Of a stretch of DNA of 64,000 nt, positions 59,208 to 64,000 are shown in pieces. The notes beneath the pieces are model-generated. The model was given only the letters and a program-made list of their open reading frames with translations, was not told where the DNA came from and did not search any database. Position 1 is the first letter of the stretch; each line of letters starts with the position of its first letter. The DNA is taken from the NCBI GenBank assembly GCA_036346375.1, contig CM070512.1:43632466-43696465 (forward strand), in the 5' to 3' direction. The translations under genes were made by a program, and so were the position numbers. The stretch is from Guadua angustifolia (Eukaryota > Streptophyta > Magnoliopsida > Poales > Poaceae).

Positions 59208-60295
59208 GTACCTCATTGTGATCGATGATGTATGGACCATATCCGCGTGGGTTGCAATCCAATCTAAGTTGCCAAAGAACAACTGCGGGAGCAGAATCAT
59301 GGTGACCACTCGGACAGAGACTGTGGCCAAAGCATGCAGTACTTCTGCTAGTGTTTGCAGAGATTACATCTATCAGATCAAGCCCCTCGGCTTGGCAGAC
59401 TCCAAGAAGCTGTTCATCAGCAGAGCATTTGGCTCCATGGATGCCTCTTACCCCAAGGAGCTGGAAGGTGCAATGGACAGTATTTTAAAAAAATGTGGTG
59501 GGCTGCCATTGGTCATTGTTAACACTGCCGGCCTTTTGGCGAGCTATAAATCGTCGGAGAGCAAAGATAAGTGGGAGACAGTTTGCAGATCAATTGGTTC
59601 ACAGATGGAGAACGACCCTACCCTCGAGGGAATGAGGCAGGTAATCACACTCAGCTACAACCACCTGCACCATCACCTCAAGGGTTGCATGATGTATTTT
59701 AGCCTTTTCCCAGAGGATCATGTGATCAACAAGGATCGGCTATTGAACAGATGGGTAGCTGAAGGATTGGTTGCTGAGAAGCGCGGGTTGACCTTGTTGG
59801 AGGTTGCAGAAGCCTACTTGGACGAGCTGATGAGTAGGAGTATGATTAAACCAGTCAATTTCAGCTATGATGGGAGGGTGGTGGCATGCCAGGTGCACGA
59901 CATGATGCTTGAGGTCATGGTGTCGAAGTCCTTGGAGGCTAACTTTGTTAGCCTAGTAGGTGGGCAGTACAAAGGAATGTCGTATGATAGGATTCGCCGC
60001 CTCTCCATCCAAGGCGACGACAGGAAGCCCGCGTAGAACAGGCAACCAAGGGCTCTTCATCCAAGAAAAAGGCAGAGGAAGGTGGTACCCGGAATGGCAT
60101 CGAGGGATGGACATGCAGCATGTCCGATCACTGAGCATGTTTCAGCTTGAAGGGCACGAGCTGCTTCATCGGCTACGCGAGTTCACCCTTCTGAGGTCCT
60201 TGACCTGGAGGACTGCAAGGGCCTACAAGACAAGCATATGAAATATGTCTGCCGGTTGTACCTTCTAAGGTTCTTGAGTTTGAAGGGTACAGATA
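59208..60295 (+). pseudogene. NLR (NB-ARC/LRR) resistance-gene fragment
   Basis: The frame enters at a plausible acceptor (ACCAG|G at 59207/59208), the third base of the Arg codon before YLIVIDDVW (kinase-2). It continues with GSRIMVTTRTE (RNBS-B), YQIKPLGL (RNBS-C), KKCGGLPLVI (GLPL), CMMYFSLFPED (RNBS-D) and QVHDMMLEVM (MHD), so the second half of an NB-ARC domain is complete. A stop at 60034 follows. The LRR start continues in two other frames (MQHVRSLSMF, LREFTLLR, then LDLEDCKGL and LLRFLSLKG), implying two indels. The P-loop and coiled-coil exons are absent from the window. The fragment ends where an LTR enters at 60296. Intracellular immune receptors of this type sense pathogen effectors; this copy is not expected to work. 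Confidence 0.85.
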
Positions 60296-61269
60296 TGTAA
60301 CATTCCGTTTTTCAAGTTCTTGAACTCGAATTTCAAAATCCGAACCCGTGAAAATTTTCTCTAATTTAATCTAGCTTAAATTGAATTTTAAAGTCAATAA
60401 GGATTTAATTTGAATAATTTATACCTCAAATTAATTATTTCTTATTTTATTTGGGTTCCTTGTATTTCATTTGATTTTTCTGAATTTTTGGAGATTTTTC
60501 GGGATTTATTTGCTATTTATTTGAATTTATTGGAGTTTAATCGGAATTCTGGAATTTCCTTAAATTCTTAAAATCCTTTTTCTTTTCGTGGGCCAAAACC
60601 CTATTCATCCGGCCCACTAATCTCTCCCGCCCAACAAAAACCCTAATTTCCCTTCAATCCTCATAGTGGATAAATCGATCGATGGTTGGAAATTCTTGCC
60701 TCTCTGCGATAAACCCTAACCCTATTTTGTTTTTCCCCTCGCCGTCTGATCTCGATCCATCGGCTCCGAAGTCGCCACGTCACCCGAAATCCCGCCGCCG
60801 CCCGTAACCTGCGCCGCACCGACCTACCTTGCTTTCCGCGCCTCTACACGCAACCCTAGGCTATAAAACTTAGCGCCGCAGCCCTCCCAAGATTCCCTTT
60901 TCACGCCGCCCATTTTCCCCTATTTCTCTCATTGGCTTGCTGTCTAGTGTCCGTGTGACCTCGTGAAGTTGCTCCATCAGCGCCTGAGTGTTCTGCCGTG
61001 GTTTTCTCGCACTCCGGTGAGTCTCCCGTGACAGTTTGTCTCTTCGAGTTCCTTGAATCACCTCTTTCCGATTCTCTAACTCTCTAGCTTGATCGGTTGC
61101 TATTTCATCGGTTGCGATGCTTCTTCTCAAGTCCGTTGGTCTGCGCCGTTAAACCGCCGTCGACCTCAATCGCCAACTCTCCACGTCGGATCGCCTTGAG
61201 ACGGCGAGATCGCGCCAAGATTCGCCGGTAAGCCTCCGGCCGTAGCCGTCATCACCCGCGGCGCCTGTG

Positions 61270-61640
61270 TCCACCGCGTGTATGCCATGTAGCCACCACG
61301 TAGACGCCACCTCGGCTTAGTTCTCCCGCGTGGCGCCGCGTGCAAGCCACGTACGCGCCACGTCTGCCCTAGCTCCACGTGGTTGCCTTGTAGCACCACC
61401 TCATCGCCATGTTGTCGCCCGTGTGTTGCCCCGTCACCGCCACGTGCAGGCCACGTGTCTGCCACATCTGCGCCAGATCACCGCTACACATACGTGTCCG
61501 TCCCCGTCATCGCCACGTGTTCACCATGTCGGACCCTAACACGCCATGTGTCGCCACGTACCGCCACGTCATTATGCCACATCACTATCTCTCACACATG
61601 TCCTTTGTTTAATCCTCGGTGAGCAGGGTCCACGTGAGCC
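61270..61640. promoter_or_regulatory. Cluster of CCACGT/CACGTG motifs in the LTR
   Basis: About a dozen CCACGT cores occur in 370 bp, including several full CACGTG G-boxes (for example at about 61376, 61441, 61453, 61513 and 61632). The spacing suggests degenerate tandem duplication of a GCCACGTG-containing unit. G-boxes bind plant bZIP and bHLH factors; function here is not shown. Confidence 0.6.
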
Positions 61641-62154
61641 AAATCGCGACACCACGGACCCGCTTGTCGGTGGCATGCCGTTTATTCTTTTCTGATTTAT
61701 TTCGATAAAATCTGAATCAACCAATCACAAATCGCCACATGTCAACCTTTCCAATTTTCCTGATTTTCTTCCATTTAAACTTCGGAAGGCCCGTTCTCCT
61801 CCGTTCGAACTCCGATTTGAACGATTCAAATTTCTAAATTCATCTAAAATCAAGATCTATCTGTTGGTGTCATTTTTATGAATTCATTTTTCTTTATTTC
61901 TTTTTATTTATTGTTTTGCCTCGATTAGCGTGTTTAGCGTGTAGGCAACCTTTTCGGTTGAGCGAGAGGAGCATCGTGGAGGTTCTGCAGGCGGTAGAGG
62001 TGAAAGGCAAGTCTCCTTGACCATATCGAACCCAAGTTTATGAAATGTTATTTTGTTTTAAATTATTGCATGCTATTTACTTTACGTATCGTACTTTAAT
62101 GTCATTTTAAATGCTTAGATAAATGCCAAATTGTTATACCCACATTGATATTCA

Positions 62155-62809
62155 TGTTGATAAGCGGCGAGGGCTTTGTACTCCTTGGCCGGCGGAGTGC
62201 GGTCAGCGGATCCCCATGCTCGGAAGGCCCCGGAGCGACACAGGTGCGCCTTTGGGATGCTTTCGACCTCGGCGCGGCCGAGCTCGGCACCCTCGACCTT
62301 GGGCTCGGCGGGGTCTCGCTGAAGCCTGGTCCGCCTAGGATTTGGATCGGTATTTGGTAGCCGATTGCGCCAGGCGGGTCGTGGGGATGACTCGAGTCTG
62401 GCAAGTTCGGGGCGATTGCTACCAGCCCTCAAGGTGCCGGGCCCCTTTTCGAGGATTGCTCCGTAGTTGCGTGCAAAGGAAGTATAAAGACCAGGGCGCA
62501 TGAGCTCCAGGACAGCGAAGACAACCTGACACCTGGCAACTCGAGCTAGGAATCACCATTCTTGTCTTGAGTTGTAAACTTTGCTCTGTACACCCATATA
62601 ACAAGAATCCGCCGCAAAGGCGGCAGAATAAACTATTACCTTCACGAGGGCTCGAACGGTATAAACTCTTGTCTCGTGCTTGTTGTCGCCTTGCTCGGAC
62701 CATCAACTGCGATCGATTTTCTTCGCCGTTCGAGCAAAAAGCGCAGCTCGGGTCCCATAAACTCTCGACCCTTACCTCTTTTCTTGCGGTTGACGATCCG
62801 TCGTCGGCA
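62155..62809 (+). mobile_element. 5' LTR of a second, nested Ty3-like element
   Basis: Sequence changes abruptly at TGTTGATAAGCGGCGAGG to a GC-rich LTR ending CGTCGGCA. It has TATAAA at 62483-62488. A TTGGCCCACCAAGTGGGG primer-site-like sequence (62811-62828) follows, resembling the TTGGCGCCCACC leader start common in grass Ty3 elements. The LTR start could instead be at 62158 (TGATAAG). Confidence 0.6.
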
Positions 62810-62810
62810 A

Positions 62811-62828
62811 TTGGCCCACCAAGTGGGG
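62811..62828 (+). promoter_or_regulatory. PBS-like leader start
   Basis: TTGGCCCACCAAGTGGGG directly follows the LTR and resembles the TTGGCGCCCACCGTGGGG motif usual at the start of the internal region of grass Ty3 elements, with one or two bases missing. Confidence 0.55.
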
Positions 62829-62874
62829 CCCGATTGTTTTGCTCTTCGCGAGAGCGACACCAAGACTCCAGAGC

Positions 62875-64000
62875 ATGGCGCCCTTTATCGGCGGATTTTC
62901 CTCGGAGTGCGGACTCGATTCCGTGTCCTGTTCACCCTCGCCGCCGGCGGCGGCGTTACGGTGGCGACGGTCAAGCGAGGGAGATCACGGATGACCGCGA
63001 TCCGCGAACCGGAAGAAGCGCTTCGCCGTATGGTGCGAGTTGCCATCAACCAAGCCATAACGACTCTCCGGCGGGAGGCCGGAGAAAACCCGGCCACGTC
63101 TTCGAGCCGCCCGAGCTCCCTCCCTCTGGGAGCGCCTCGCGCTATCGCTCGGGTCATAGCCAACCCGATAGGGCAAGGTGGAGCTCTTTGGCGAGCCACA
63201 GGTGAAGAACTCGGCCGGACTGCGGCCAAGGTCAAAGCCCATAAGATCGAAGTCGGACACTCGGGGACCCGCTCGTGAGAAGTAATGACAACGTCGCGCC
63301 GTCGAGACGCGTCGTACACCTCTCGCGCGAGGTTAGCCCCGACAGCGGAGTTCGGGGCGAGGCCTTAGCCTTGCAGCGCGCCGAAGTCCACGGGCACCGC
63401 GCCAACCGAGACGAGCCTTAGCCAAGCCGCTCGAGTCGGCCGGCGGCGGTCTGCGGACCTCTCCGGACATTCCGCCCAAGCGCCGCAGGTCCATGACCGC
63501 TGTGTTACCAACCGGTGATTCCGTGCTTTCGGCACCATAGTCGTTCAGCAGGAGACCCGCTACCGGGCAACCTCGACTCCGAGTCGGCGGCGGCGAGGAT
63601 CTCGTCGGCGATAACCATGACCGGCGTGCACTGTCCGACCTACGGCTGCATGGCGTACTCGGCGGCCTTCGTCGCGTGCGATGGCCTTCGGTTCAAGCCA
63701 GCGCTGATCGGCGCCAGCGGGACCAAGAATCTGGCGAGTTCTGTCCATTTATTAAACCGCTATCTGGCGGCGGAGACGAGCTTCGTGATGGCGAACTACC
63801 TCCGGACCGTCTGGGCCAGGGGCGCTAGGACCTTGCTTTTTAATCGAAGCCGGGCTCCGCCGGTCGTGGCGCCGGATCGAGCGCCCTACGCTCCAACTTC
63901 GGAGTTACTCGAGCGGCCAAGGCGAGGAGAAAGGACTGGATCGTGTCATCGAGGAAGAACGAACCACTCTGGCGACTTCGTGCGGTGATTCATCCGCACA
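62875..64000 (+). pseudogene. Leader and gag start of the nested Ty3-like element (partial)
   Basis: An ATG at 62875 (MAPFIGG) opens a short frame in the leader, and longer open frames to 63280 are compositional. In the frame of 63515-63988 residues such as GTKNLASSVHLLNRYLAAE, VMANYLRTVWARGARTLLFN correspond to the Gag core of grass Ty3 elements (pattern TKNPxxFLxxY, then VMANYLPxxLxGxARTWLxN). Several expected residues differ and the upstream part is out of frame, so the gene is degenerate. Gag is cut by the window end. Confidence 0.6.

Larger units (their letters stand above)
60296..64000 (+). mobile_element. Ty3-like LTR (TGTAACATTCC) inserted in the NLR, runs off the window
   Basis: TGTAACATTCCG begins right after the NLR LRR codons for LKGTD. 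The preceding bases AGATA (60291-60295) are the presumed TSD, whose partner would lie beyond the window. The sequence follows the same order as the LTR at 137: AT-rich start, GGCCCA-rich block near 60590, leader-like GC-rich region to about 61640, CGATTCAAATTT near 61830. A second element enters it at about 62155. Confidence 0.6.

Noticed and set aside
62567..63319. Frames up to 212 aa at the right end
   Set aside because: Several overlapping frames on both strands in the GC-rich leader of a Ty3-like element. Only the frame at 63515-63988 shows Gag-like residues.

Overview
This is plant nuclear DNA, almost certainly from a grass (Poaceae). The evidence is a GC-rich UGT gene beside AT-rich intergenic DNA, a non-TIR NLR fragment, CACTA elements with classic TIRs, a Sirevirus-type Copia element, Ty3-like LTRs starting TGTAACA, and hAT and Tourist MITEs. 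The genus cannot be read from the sequence. There are two host loci; nearly everything else is transposable elements, many nested and many bounded here by matching target-site duplications (TSDs).

Layout. 1-4.2 kb: decayed TGTAACA-type LTR, a 536-bp hAT MITE and AT-rich DNA. 4.2-20.8 kb: a plus-strand UDP-glycosyltransferase (UGT) of two exons (4211-4657 and 19780-20772), joined in phase 0 to 479 aa and split by a 15.1-kb GT-AG intron. The intron holds two inverted copies of one MITE family, two hAT MITEs, a 1.3-kb BARE/Angela-like solo LTR, two large minus-strand Ty3-like LTR blocks and a Tourist MITE with another MITE inside it. 21.1-34.0 kb: a 2.5-kb non-autonomous CACTA element (TSD CAA) split by a 10.3-kb CACTA element (TSD ATC) that carries decayed TNP2-type and tnpA-like transposase genes on the minus strand. 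34.5-46.2 kb: a LINE relic, then a minus-strand Copia remnant whose reverse transcriptase is split by two different solo-LTR-like insertions (5.6 kb, TSD ACTAT; 3.4 kb, TSD CCCAA), abutting the 3' end of a second Copia element in the opposite orientation. 46.3-57.4 kb: a complete 11.1-kb Sirevirus-like Copia element (TSD GCAAT) with LTRs of about 1.37 kb, gag, pol and an env-like region on the minus strand, all frame-broken. 59.2-60.3 kb: an NLR fragment with no P-loop exon, cut in its LRR by a Ty3-like LTR at 60296, which is itself entered at about 62155 by another Ty3-like element whose gag runs to the window end.

Only the UGT looks like an intact host gene. I found no tRNA, rRNA, CRISPR or operon-like structure and no clear new enzymatic system. 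The most notable observations are the transposon-filled UGT intron, the CACTA-in-CACTA nest with clean TSDs, a long hairpin in the outer CACTA, the CCGGA repeat spread through the Sirevirus-like element, and indels concentrated at CCGG sites that may be methylation-linked sequencing error rather than biology.
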